Shown in pieces: positions 26,250-35,031 of a stretch of DNA of 64,000 nucleotides. Made by a program: the position numbers and the translations under genes. Position 1 is the stretch's first letter. Each line of letters opens with the position of its first letter. Location: the NCBI GenBank assembly GCA_963555925.1, contig CAUVXJ010000060.1, positions 17,444 through 81,443 on the forward strand. Reading direction: 5' to 3'. The stretch comes from Protofrankia sp963555925 (GTDB taxonomy: Bacteria; Actinomycetota; Actinomycetes; Frankiales; Frankiaceae). Under the pieces are notes generated by a model. The model was given only the letters and a program-made list of their open reading frames with translations, made no database searches and was not told where the DNA came from.

Positions 26250-28037
26250 TTGTTATTCAATCTTATTGATCAGCCCTGGCTGGTTGCACGCCCGGTGGGT
26301 GGGGGGCGGGTGGCCGAGTACTCGCTGAGACAGATCCTGATGGAGGCGGAGAACCTTGAGGATCTGGTGGTGGACGTGCCCACGCAGAAACCGGCCATCC
26401 TGCGGCAGCTACTGCTGCCGATCGTTCTGCATGCGCTCGATAGGGTTCCGGACAACCGCGCATGGGCGAGGCTCTTTCATGCTGGCGCGTTCAGCCCGGA
26501 GCAGCGCAAGGCGCTCAACGACTATCTCGACGCGTGCCGCGATCTGTTCGACCTCTTCCATCCAACAGACCCATTCGCACAGGTCGCGGATCTGCATACA
26601 GCCAGGGACGAGACCAAAGGAACAGCTTTGCTGGTGGCGACGGAGGCGACTGGAAACAACGTTCCTCTGTTCGCGTGTCGGACCGAGGGAGATCCGCTGG
26701 AGTTGACACCTGCTCAGGCGGCACGCTGGCTCCTGCACACCCACTGCTGGGACACGGCCGCAATCAAGACTGGGGTTGTGGGGGACAGCCAGGTCAAGGC
26801 CGGAAAAACCACCGGTAACCCGACCGGTCCGCTTGGTCAGTTCGGTGTGGTAATGCCCGTCGGTAGGACGCTCTACGAGACCATTCTGCTCAACCTGCCA
26901 AGCGGAGGCGTTCAACTTTCCGACGACCTGCCCCAATGGCTGCGGAGATCCCGGGACGGCCGGGTAGAGGAGACCCAGTCCGTCGCACTGCCGGCTTGGC
27001 AGGCGCGGGCGGCCAAAGGGCTGCTTGACCTGTGGACGTGGCAGTCCCGACGCATCCGGCTGATTCCACAGGAAACCCCGGTGGGGATACGTGTAACCCG
27101 CGTGATCGTGGCCGCCGGAGACCGCTTGAGTCAAACACCGGATTTCGAACCACACGCCACATGGACGCTGGACCCGGCAGGTGGTACCCGAGGCGGCAGA
27201 AGCGCCAGCTCGAGAAAGACCGGGAAACCCGCGAAACAGACCGCCCTCCTGCCGAGACGCCCGCGCCGCCACCAGCCGGGCAAGGCTGCGTGGCGCGGGC
27301 TGGACGCGTTGTTGGCTACAGATCGCGAGGACACGGATGCGACGACAACCACGGCCGGGTTCCACACCAGTCTGCTGCTCGACCAGCTGCGCACACGGCG
27401 TGAGACGATGCCCAGCGATTTTCCCCTGCAGGTCGAGCTGAGCGGCATTGTGTACGGGACACAGTCCGCGGTCGTCGAGGACATCCTGTTCGATGCGATT
27501 CCTTTGCCATTGACCTCCCTGGGTGCGGATTCCCTCGTCCACGCAGTCCTGCTGGAAATCACCTCACAGGCAGAGGAGCTCGCCCAGGCCGTGAATTATC
27601 TCTCCGCCGACCTGCGCCGGGCCGCGGGGGCCGACCCCATCCCGTGGGATCGCGGACAGCGGCCCGGCGACATGGTCCTACATGCCTTTGACCCATTGGT
27701 GCGCCGTTTGTTGGTCGGGCTCCGTGCCGTAGGCGAGGACGTCGACCAGATCGAACGCGGACAGCTCGCATGGGAGCAGGTGGCCTGGCAGCGCACATGG
27801 GAGATCGCCGAACAGGTCTTCGCCACCGCTCCGCCGACCACCTTCGCCGGGCGGATCGACCAGAAAAAGAACAAGGAGGGTAGCCAGGAAGGGAAGAAGG
27901 CAATCTATCGGATGAGTACGGCCGAGGCCAGCTTCCGTCGTCGAATCAACCAGATTCTCACCCGCGCGGCCGAAGCCCGCAGCACGCTGAAGCGCCCCGA
28001 GACCAAAGCCGATGCCGTCCCGACAAACGTAGTGTGA
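26250..28037 (+). CDS. casA: Cascade large subunit Cse1/CasA (Cas8e)
   Basis: The N-terminus MLFNLIDQPWLVARPVGGG and the following QILMEAENLEDLVVDVPTQK and LHALDRVP are typical Cse1 sequence; about 595 residues, somewhat longer than the E. coli protein. It recognises the PAM and recruits Cas3. A TTG at 26238 could start the frame, but GGAG at 26240-26243 is placed correctly for the TTG at 26250, which is chosen. It heads the casABCDE-cas1-cas2 operon, with only 7 bp to casB. The C-terminal four-helix bundle region (YLSADLRRAAGADPIPWDR) is present. Confidence 0.95.
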   Translation: MLFNLIDQPWLVARPVGGGRVAEYSLRQILMEAENLEDLVVDVPTQKPAILRQLLLPIVLHALDRVPDNRAWARLFHAGAFSPEQRKALNDYLDACRDLFDLFHPTDPFAQVADLHTARDETKGTALLVATEATGNNVPLFACRTEGDPLELTPAQAARWLLHTHCWDTAAIKTGVVGDSQVKAGKTTGNPTGPLGQFGVVMPVGRTLYETILLNLPSGGVQLSDDLPQWLRRSRDGRVEETQSVALPAWQARAAKGLLDLWTWQSRRIRLIPQETPVGIRVTRVIVAAGDRLSQTPDFEPHATWTLDPAGGTRGGRSASSRKTGKPAKQTALLPRRPRRHQPGKAAWRGLDALLATDREDTDATTTTAGFHTSLLLDQLRTRRETMPSDFPLQVELSGIVYGTQSAVVEDILFDAIPLPLTSLGADSLVHAVLLEITSQAEELAQAVNYLSADLRRAAGADPIPWDRGQRPGDMVLHAFDPLVRRLLVGLRAVGEDVDQIERGQLAWEQVAWQRTWEIAEQVFATAPPTTFAGRIDQKKNKEGSQEGKKAIYRMSTAEASFRRRINQILTRAAEARSTLKRPETKADAVPTNVV

Positions 28038-28044
28038 GGTATCC

Positions 28045-28665
28045 ATGTTGACAAACCCGCATACTCGATACTGGAATCAGTATGTGGACGCGGACGGCGC
28101 GTGGAAACGTGACCCCCGCACCGCCTTGGAACAGCGCCCACCGGGTGAGGACCTAGCCACCTTGCGGTCCGGCCTAGGGCAGCCGGCCGGTTCTGTACTG
28201 GCGATGTGGCGGTTCTACACGTGTGTCGTCGATGAGAAAGCCGCACGGCGGGACGAGGTTTCCGAGGAGCAGGCCGCAGAGCACGCCGCTTTGGCCCTGT
28301 TCGGCCTGCATCAGCAAAGCCAACAGGAGCCGATGCATCATCCAACGGTCGGAGTCGGGCAGGCTCTGCGCGCTCTTCGGCATAGTGACAGGTTCAGCGA
28401 GGACGCCGTCGACGCCCGTGTGGAGGCCGCAGCCACGGCCACCAGCGTTACGGCCGTACTCTACCGTCTCCGGGGTCTGGTCACTCAACTGCGGACCATC
28501 CGCCAGCCCCTGGACTACGACCTCCTCATGAAGAACATCAACGACTGGCACTACGTTGAGTCCCGCCAGCGTGTCCGACGCGCCTGGGGCCTGGGGTACT
28601 ACGTCTGGGGCCAGGAGGCTTCGGTCGGATCCAAGGACAAAGACACGACCTCTCCCAGCTCCTGA
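28045..28665 (+). CDS. casB: Cascade small subunit Cse2/CasB
   Basis: A 206-residue all-helical protein beginning MLTNPHTRYWNQYVD with the Cse2 pattern of LATLRSGLGQPAGSVLAMWR and LFGLHQQSQQEPMHHPTVGV. Two copies form the belly of Cascade and hold the displaced DNA strand. It lies seven bases after casA. The following 148 bp to casC lack an obvious gene and may hold an extra promoter or a processing site. Confidence 0.93.
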   Translation: MLTNPHTRYWNQYVDADGAWKRDPRTALEQRPPGEDLATLRSGLGQPAGSVLAMWRFYTCVVDEKAARRDEVSEEQAAEHAALALFGLHQQSQQEPMHHPTVGVGQALRALRHSDRFSEDAVDARVEAAATATSVTAVLYRLRGLVTQLRTIRQPLDYDLLMKNINDWHYVESRQRVRRAWGLGYYVWGQEASVGSKDKDTTSPSS

Positions 28666-28813
28666 TCTTCCTCGTAGTGGATCCGGCGAGCGCTCCCCGT
28701 TGACGGCAGCTTTCACCGTCTGTAGCCGATCCCGTCTCCGTTCCGCTCATCCAGCCGTCCAACCGCGCCACTGACGAACCGCTCAGGAGCGCCTCACATC
28801 CAGCCAGGAGACA

Positions 28814-29971
28814 GTGATGAACCCGCGTCTCTATATAGACGTCCACATTTTGCAGACCGTCCCGCCGGCGAACCTGAATCGTGATGATCAAGGGAATCCC
28901 AAGGAGGCATACTTCGGCGGTGTGCGTCGTTCCCGGGTCTCTTCACAGGCATGGAAGCGGGCTACCCGCATGGCCTTCGCAGGGCGCCTCCCTGAGGAGA
29001 AACTGGCCACCCGCACCAAGAAAATCGCCAGCCAACTCACCGAGCGTTTGGAGGCCCGCACCGACCTGGACCCCGCGGCCGCAGCCAGGATCGCCGGAGC
29101 CCTCCTGCTGGCCACGCTGGACATCAGAGCAGGTAAGAAGGCAGGGGACACCGCCTACCTGCTCTTCTACGGTCGACAGCAACTTGAGGAGATCGTCAAC
29201 CTCGTCGTTGACCAACTGGACGAGCTTGCCGTTCTGGACGATGTTGACCTGGCCGCGGCGGTTAAGGAGTTTCCAGTACGGGAGAAACTCGGTGCCGGCC
29301 ATCCTATGGACGTCGCGTTGTTCGGCCGGATGGTCGCTGAAATCCCCTCCCTCAACGTCGACGCGGCAACCCAGGTCGCTCACGCACTGTCCACTCATGC
29401 AACCGAGCTGGAGTTCGATTACTACACGGCTGTCGACGATGAGAACGCGAAGGAGGAGACCGGTGCCGGCATGATCGGCACGATCGGTTTCAACTCGGCG
29501 ACTCTCTACCGTTACGCGACGGTGAGCCTACATCAGCTCACGGCCAACCTCGGCGAGGATACCGCCGCAGCATTCGACGCCGTCGAGCTGTTCCTGCATT
29601 CTTTCGCCCGATCGGCCCCCTCCGGCTACGGCAACTCCTTCGCTCATCGGACGCTGCCCAGCCTCGTCGCCGTGGTGGTCCGCCGGGATCAGCCGGTCAA
29701 CCTTGTATCCGCTTTTGAAAACCCTGTCCGTGCGCGGAATGGCATTGTGGCGGTATCCGCCCGCCGCCTGGCTCGGGAACACATCCTCGCCACCAGCCAG
29801 TGGGGCGACACCCCCCTGCACACTGGCCTGTGCCACACGTTCGACCCCGACGACGAGGAGACCTCTGCCACGGCCGCCGCTCTCAGCACGGCGTTCTGCC
29901 CGGCTCAGCCCTTCCCCACGCTGCTCGCCAAGCTGCGTGCCAGCCTTATCGAGACGGTGAAGCAGGGCTGA
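28814..29971 (+). CDS. casC: Cascade backbone subunit Cas7e/CasC
   Basis: Begins MNPRLYIDVHILQTVPPANL and NRDDQGNPKEAYFGGVRRSR VSSQAWKRATR, the highly conserved start of Cas7e, and keeps FGRMVAEIPSLNVDAATQVA HALSTH and the GYGNSFAHRTLPSLV stretch. At 385 residues it has the family length. Six copies coat the crRNA spacer. GGAGA lies before the ATG at 28814. Its TGA overlaps the casD ATG (TGATG), so the two are translated together. Confidence 0.97.
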   Translation: MMNPRLYIDVHILQTVPPANLNRDDQGNPKEAYFGGVRRSRVSSQAWKRATRMAFAGRLPEEKLATRTKKIASQLTERLEARTDLDPAAAARIAGALLLATLDIRAGKKAGDTAYLLFYGRQQLEEIVNLVVDQLDELAVLDDVDLAAAVKEFPVREKLGAGHPMDVALFGRMVAEIPSLNVDAATQVAHALSTHATELEFDYYTAVDDENAKEETGAGMIGTIGFNSATLYRYATVSLHQLTANLGEDTAAAFDAVELFLHSFARSAPSGYGNSFAHRTLPSLVAVVVRRDQPVNLVSAFENPVRARNGIVAVSARRLAREHILATSQWGDTPLHTGLCHTFDPDDEETSATAAALSTAFCPAQPFPTLLAKLRASLIETVKQG

Positions 29972-30831
29972 TGACCACCATTGACACTACCGAGAACGGC
30001 AGTAACCCCACCGAGCCGGCCCATCAGCTCGTCCTGCTCCTGCGCCTCGCGGGGGCACTGCAGTCCTGGGGTGACCGCAGTGCCTTCAACCGCCGAGAGA
30101 CACGACCTGAACCGACCAAGTCCGGTGTCCTCGGGCTCCTCGCAGCCGCGGCGGGCCGGCATCGCGAAGCCTCGCTCGCCGACCTGATGGAGCTACGGTT
30201 GGGCATCCGGGTCGACCAACCCGGCACGCTGCTCCGTGACTATCACACCGTCAGTGACTATCGGGGTCGTCCCTTGCTCCAGGCTGGCGTGTCAGCCAAA
30301 GGGGTGCAGAAAGCCACGTCGCCAGCCAAGCCCACGCACGTCACCCAACGCTTCTATCTTCAGGACGCCGTGTTCGTCGCCGCCGTCGCCGGACCGCAGC
30401 CGCTGTTGGAATCCCTCGCAGCGGCCATCCGCCGACCCGCCTTCCCCCTCGCACTGGGACGACGCTCATGCGTGCCCACCCAGCCAATCTGGCTGGGGCT
30501 GCGCAGCGGCGCACTCCAGGACGTGCTCCGCGACGAGCCCTGGCAGGCATCGCAACACGTCCGTACGGCGTTCACCCGCCGTAACAAGAAACGCCCCGAT
30601 CGGATTGACCTGTCGGCGACTATCGACGACACCGAAGGCGATGACATCCTGCACGACGTCCCCGTCTCCTTCGATCCCCGCAACCGGCATTTCATCAGCC
30701 GGCGCGTCCGCCACACCTGGCTGTCCGTGCCCACCGGATTCCCCCCTGCGGATGGCCCGGTGAGCCTCGAAGGCACCGGCGCCGAGACTGGGATCGGCGC
30801 GCACGACCCCTTCGCCCTGCTGGGTTGGTGA
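29971..30831 (+). CDS. casD: Cascade subunit Cas5e/CasD
   Basis: After a 16-residue leader the protein reads LVLLLRLAGALQSWGDRSAF and RRETRPEPTKSGVLGLLAAA, the conserved Cas5 N-terminal RAMP fold, then LLRDYHTVSDYRG. It binds the 5' handle of the crRNA. The start is the ATG at 29971 overlapping the casC stop; a longer open frame upstream only shadows casC. The stop overlaps the possible GTG of casE. Confidence 0.95.
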   Translation: MTTIDTTENGSNPTEPAHQLVLLLRLAGALQSWGDRSAFNRRETRPEPTKSGVLGLLAAAAGRHREASLADLMELRLGIRVDQPGTLLRDYHTVSDYRGRPLLQAGVSAKGVQKATSPAKPTHVTQRFYLQDAVFVAAVAGPQPLLESLAAAIRRPAFPLALGRRSCVPTQPIWLGLRSGALQDVLRDEPWQASQHVRTAFTRRNKKRPDRIDLSATIDDTEGDDILHDVPVSFDPRNRHFISRRVRHTWLSVPTGFPPADGPVSLEGTGAETGIGAHDPFALLGW

Positions 30832-30836
30832 CTCCC

Positions 30837-31640
30837 ATGACCTACCTCTCCCGCATCCGCATCAACCCGCTGCGCGCTGAGAGCCGCAAGCTACTTGGCA
30901 ACCCCCGGGCCATGCACGGCGCCGTCATGAACGGCGTCGCCGACGACCCACTGGCGGAACGGGTGCTGTGGCGCCTGGACTCCGACAACCCTCGCCGGCC
31001 CATGCTCTACGTCCTGACCAGGTCGCGGCCGGACTGGACGCACATCATCGAGCGAGCCGGCTGGCCGGATGCCGACGGGGAGCACGCCACCGTTCGCGGC
31101 TACGGCCCGCTACTCGCTCAGATCGCCGTCGGCCGTGAGTTCGCCTTCCGGCTGACGGCCAGCCCGGTGCAGAACACCTCGACCCCGGTGAAGCCCACGG
31201 CGGACCAGGCCGCACGTACCGCCCGCGGTGAGACCCGTTCCTTCCGTCTCGGCCACCGCACCGCCGCAGCCCAGCTTTCCTGGTTACTCCAGCGGACCCG
31301 GCGCTGGGGCTTCGAGATTCCCGAATCCCGGACGGACGCCGCCGCCCCTGGCCTCGCCGCCAGGCCGGCCGTCGATGGCGAGAGCACCGAGTGGCCCAGC
31401 GGGGACCATCCTCGAGAAGTTCGCATCACTGCCCGTGACCGGTGTTCCTTTGCCAAGAACGGTCGTGGCGCTCCCGTCGTCGTGCATACAGTCACCTTCG
31501 AAGGCCACCTGCGCGTCACCGACGCCGGCTTGCTCACCGACCATCTGCTGGGCGGCATCGGCCCCGCCAAGGCCTACGGCTGCGGATTGCTCACCCTCGC
31601 ATCCCTGCGTGGCAGCCACTCCGGTCAAGAGAAGGACTGA
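30837..31640 (+). CDS. casE: crRNA endoribonuclease Cas6e/CasE
   Basis: Starts MTYLSRIRINPLRAESRKLL with the conserved AMHGAVMNG that includes the catalytic-histidine region, and ends with the Gly-rich loop GGIGPAKAYGCGLLTLA diagnostic of Cas6 enzymes. It cuts the hairpin repeats and stays bound to the crRNA 3' hairpin. The ATG at 30837 aligns with the usual start; GTG at 30828 would overlap casD by four bases and add three residues. The stop is three bases from cas1. Confidence 0.95.
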   Translation: MTYLSRIRINPLRAESRKLLGNPRAMHGAVMNGVADDPLAERVLWRLDSDNPRRPMLYVLTRSRPDWTHIIERAGWPDADGEHATVRGYGPLLAQIAVGREFAFRLTASPVQNTSTPVKPTADQAARTARGETRSFRLGHRTAAAQLSWLLQRTRRWGFEIPESRTDAAAPGLAARPAVDGESTEWPSGDHPREVRITARDRCSFAKNGRGAPVVVHTVTFEGHLRVTDAGLLTDHLLGGIGPAKAYGCGLLTLASLRGSHSGQEKD

Positions 31641-31643
31641 ATC

Positions 31644-32666
31644 ATGGCCGACATCTGGTGGAAGGCCGACCCACTCGACCTGCATCGCCTGACGGACCGC
31701 GTCTCCAGCGTCTACGTCGAGCGTAGCCACCTCGACCGTGACGAGAACGCCATTGTGATCATAAACAGGCGGGAAACCGTTCGAGTCCCCGGAGCGATGA
31801 TCGCCGTCATGCTGCTGGGTCCCGGCACCCGGGCCACCCATGCGGCGATCAGCTTGCTTGCCGACTCCGGCACAGCCGTGTGCTGGGTCGGTGAGCAAGG
31901 TGTACGCCTGTACGCTGCGGGCCTTGGCCCCAACCGTGCTGCGCGCCTGCTCTACCGGCAGGCATGGCTCGTCACCCGCACCAAGGAACGCCTGGCCGTC
32001 GCCCGCGCCATGTACGACATGCGTTTTCCCGATGAGGATGTCTCCGGCCTGACCATGCAACAGCTACGCGGCCGGGAAGGTGCTCGCGTCCGCAAGCTGT
32101 ATCAAAAGCATGCCCAGCGCACCGGCGTTACCTGGCACGGCCGCGTATACCGCCCGGGTGACCCCTATGCCGCGGGCGACGACCTCAACCGCTTGCTTTC
32201 CGCGGCCAACGCTGCACTGTACGGAATCTGCCACGCTGTCATCGTCGGTCTCGGCGCCAGTCCCGGCCTCGGCTTCGTCCACACCGGGTCGGCCACTTCG
32301 TTCGTCATGGATATCGCCGACCTGTACAAGGCCGACTACACCATCCCGCTGGCTTTCGACCTTGCTGCCCAAGGCCTCACCGAGGAACGGGACGCACGCC
32401 TGGGCCTACGCGACCGCATCGCCGATACTCGCCTCCTCGGCCGCATCGTCGACGACGTCAAGACCCTCCTCAGTCCCGAAGGCTCCGAGATCAACGACAC
32501 CGAGGTCAACGCGCTGTGGGATGAGCATGGTGGTTCCGTGCCCGGCGGAGTCAACTGGTCTACCGAACCCGTAGGCCCCCTCGTTACCCCCACCATGGGA
32601 GAACAGCACCTTGCCGTCATCGGCCCCGAACTTGATACTCCGGCACCCGAACCGGAGCTGGAATGA
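31644..32666 (+). CDS. cas1: Spacer integrase Cas1 (type I-E)
   Basis: About 340 residues with the three metal ligands of Cas1: Glu in LRGREGARVRKLYQKHA, His in GLGFVHTGSATSFVMDIADL and Asp in the same stretch. The N-terminal beta domain reads DRVSSVYVERSHLDRDENAI. With Cas2 it inserts new spacers at the leader-repeat junction. The C-terminal tail beyond about residue 300 is acidic and proline-rich (LDTPAPEPELE). Its TGA overlaps the cas2 ATG. Confidence 0.97.
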   Translation: MADIWWKADPLDLHRLTDRVSSVYVERSHLDRDENAIVIINRRETVRVPGAMIAVMLLGPGTRATHAAISLLADSGTAVCWVGEQGVRLYAAGLGPNRAARLLYRQAWLVTRTKERLAVARAMYDMRFPDEDVSGLTMQQLRGREGARVRKLYQKHAQRTGVTWHGRVYRPGDPYAAGDDLNRLLSAANAALYGICHAVIVGLGASPGLGFVHTGSATSFVMDIADLYKADYTIPLAFDLAAQGLTEERDARLGLRDRIADTRLLGRIVDDVKTLLSPEGSEINDTEVNALWDEHGGSVPGGVNWSTEPVGPLVTPTMGEQHLAVIGPELDTPAPEPELE

Positions 32667-32941
32667 CCGTCATCGTCCTCATCGCCGCTCCCGAAGGGCT
32701 ACGTGGTCACCTCACCCGGTGGATGGTCGAGGTGAACGCCGGTGTCTTCGTCGGTAACCCCAGTCGGCGTGTCCGGGACCGTCTCTGGGAGTTGCTTGCC
32801 AGTCGTATCGGTGACGGGCAGGTGGTCCTCGTCGAGCCCGCCGCCAACGAGCAGGGCTGGGCTGTCCGTACCGCTGGTCGGGACCGCTGGCGCCCGGTCG
32901 ACTTTGACGGACTGATTCTCTCGGCTCGTTTCCGGCGGTAA
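32663..32941 (+). CDS. cas2: Cas2 (type I-E), 3' end doubles as array leader
   Basis: A 92-residue protein beginning MTVIVLIAAPEGLRGHLTRW, followed by EVNAGVFVGNPSRRVRDRLW and ending DFDGLILSARFRR, a normal CasB-type I-E Cas2 that bridges two Cas1 dimers. It overlaps cas1 by four bases. The stop codon is only 18 bp from the first repeat of array 2, so any leader must lie inside this reading frame; the last 179 bases of the gene plus the 18-bp spacer also exist as an inverted copy at the leader end of array 1. Confidence 0.97.
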   Translation: MTVIVLIAAPEGLRGHLTRWMVEVNAGVFVGNPSRRVRDRLWELLASRIGDGQVVLVEPAANEQGWAVRTAGRDRWRPVDFDGLILSARFRR

Positions 32942-32959
32942 CATCCCAGGTCAGCAAGT
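32763..32959 (+). promoter_or_regulatory. Array 2 leader embedded in cas2
   Basis: The repeat polarity (hairpin repeats in sense orientation, degenerate repeats far right) makes 32960 the leader end of array 2. Only 18 non-coding bases precede it. The 197-bp block ending at 32959 is the part shared with the leader end of array 1, which defines the minimal candidate leader holding promoter and integration signals. Confidence 0.75.
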
Positions 32960-34950
32960 GTCGGCCCCGCGCAAGCGGGGATGATCCCGAGCTCAGTCCG
33001 GCGAGAATCCAGACCAACGGGTCGGCCCCGCGCAAGCGGGGATGATCCGAGCAGCATCAGGGCGTCAACAATGCGCACCGTGTCGGCCCCGCGCAAGCGG
33101 GGATGATCCCCGCACGGGTAACCGCACGGGTAACCGGCCGCGGTCGGCCCCGCGCAAGCGGGGATGATCCCGGTTCCCCATCGCTGCGCCTCACGGTGCG
33201 GCTGTCGGCCCCGCGCAAGCGGGGATGATCCCCCGCAGCCTCCCGCTGAGACCCGCCGTACCAGGTCGGCCCCGCGCAAGCGGGGATGATCCCTTCGGGG
33301 GGATCGGATGACAGTCTCCCGGCCCGTCGGCCCCGCGCAAGCGGGGATGATCCTGGCCGATGCATCCTGCTGCGTTCCGTGTAGCGGTCGGCCCCGCGCA
33401 AGCGGGGATGATCCCGGGTAGGGGTAGGCCGCTGTTCGTCGTTGCGGGTCGGCCCCGCGCAAGCGGGGATGATCCCAACGGTGCGGCCGGTCACGACGTG
33501 CGGTTTTAGTCGGCCCCGCGCAAGCGGGGATGATCCTCGTGACGACGATCAGTCCGGCGGCGCGCAGGGGTCGGCCCCGCGCAAGCGGGGATGATCCTGT
33601 TCGGGGAGCCGGGGGACGTCGTCGTGCACCGTCGGCCCCGCGCAAGCGGGGATGATCCCGTGCTAGCGATGATGTCGGTGTGACCATCGCGGTCGGCCCC
33701 GCGCAAGCGGGGATGATCCCCACGTTGCCGCACATCTTCGACTGCCCCGACCGTCGGCCCCGCGCAAGCGGGGATGATCCCCGGTACGGCGTTCCGGTTC
33801 TCGACGTCATGACGTCGGCCCCGCGCAAGCGGGGATGATCCGCCCGCGAACGCGTCGACCGGGGCCGGCGGGCGGTCGGCCCCGCGCAAGCGGGGATGAT
33901 CCCAGGCTGCGCACGACGTCCCACATCTCCTCCCGGTCGGCCCCGCGCAAGCGGGGATGATCCGGCCCAGCTGGAACAGCTCAATCAAGCTGGACGGTCG
34001 GCCCCGCGCAAGCGGGGATGATCCGCGGCGGCCCGGCGTAGCTGGCGTAAAGAGAACGTCGGCCCCGCGCAAGCGGGGATGATCCTGGGCCTTGCTGTCA
34101 ACTACGGCCCGTACGTTGGTCGGCCCCGCGCAAGCGGGGATGATCCGTCATGAACACCAAGAGTCAGCAGTGGTGGATAGTCGGCCCCGCGCAAGCGGGG
34201 ATGATCCGCGTGCGAGCAACACCGCACTGACTCCAGGCGAGTCGGCCCCGCGCAAGCGGGGATGATCCGGAGCGACGGGCCGCCACTGTCGGACGTCGGG
34301 TGTCGGCCCCGCGCAAGCGGGGATGATCCCCGCTCCCTGTCTGGGGCACACCGGGAACGCCGGTCGGCCCCGCGCAAGCGGGGATGATCCCTGCTAGAAA
34401 GCGGGCGGGGAGGGCGCTGGACCGTCGGCCCCGCGCAAGCGGGGATGATCCTCGCGTGGGTGCGTGCGCGCCTCCTTTCTCTCCGTCGGCCCCGCGCAAG
34501 CGGGGATGATCCCAGCTCTGAGATTCCGGTGACGGGTACGGCGACGTCGGCCCCGCGCAAGCGGGGATGATCCGGCGCTGCGGGCGATGGAACGGCGCCT
34601 ACGCGCGTCGGCCCCGCGCAAGCGGGGATGATCCATCCGGTAGTGGATAAGCCAGCTGGCCAACCAGGTCGGCCCCGCGCAAGCGGGGATGATCCTGGTC
34701 CGGGTTGATTTCGGCGACCGGATGTTCGGTCGGCCCCGCGCAAGCGGGGATGATCCCGCTGGCGGCAGCCGGGCGGCTGGTGGGCGGCTGGTGGTGATGT
34801 GTCGGCCCCGCGCAAGCGGGGATGATCCGAGATTGAGCTGTATGGCAACGCCTTTGAGCAGGTCGGCCTCGCGCGTGCGGGGATGATCCCCGATCGCGGC
34901 GCGGAAATAATGGCCCGATCCAGTCGGCCCCGCGCAAGCGGGGATGATCC
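32960..34950 (+). CRISPR. CRISPR array 2, type I-E, 33 repeats / 32 spacers
   Basis: Same 28-bp repeat as array 1, in plus orientation, every 61 bp. The distal end is marked by a degenerate repeat at 34862-34889 (CGCGCGTGCGGGG). One spacer (34757-34800) is 44 bp instead of 33, the excess being one extra copy of GGGCGGCTGGT. Another (33110-33142) contains CGCACGGGTAAC twice in tandem. No spacer is shared with array 1 by eye. The array ends 18 bp before an ISL3-type insertion sequence. Confidence 0.98.
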
Positions 34951-34968
34951 CAAGGAGAACCTGTCGCA

Positions 34969-35025
34969 GCTTCCTGAAAACTGGATCTGGATCTGGCCCT
35001 GATCTTGTGGTCGGGGTGGCCCCGG
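34969..35025 (+). repeat. Left terminal inverted repeat of the ISL3 element
   Basis: Begins GCTTCCTGAAAACTGG and ends GGGGTGGCCCCGG; identical in reverse complement to 36733-36789. Confidence 0.9.
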
Positions 35026-35031
35026 CGGCGG

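Noticed and set aside
28666..28813. A small gene between casB and casC
   Set aside because: No frame with a ribosome site and no similarity to known accessory Cas proteins; treated as intergenic.
26250..32941. A novel accessory gene within the Cascade operon
   Set aside because: All genes match the standard casABCDE-cas1-cas2 order with overlaps or short gaps; nothing extra fits between them.
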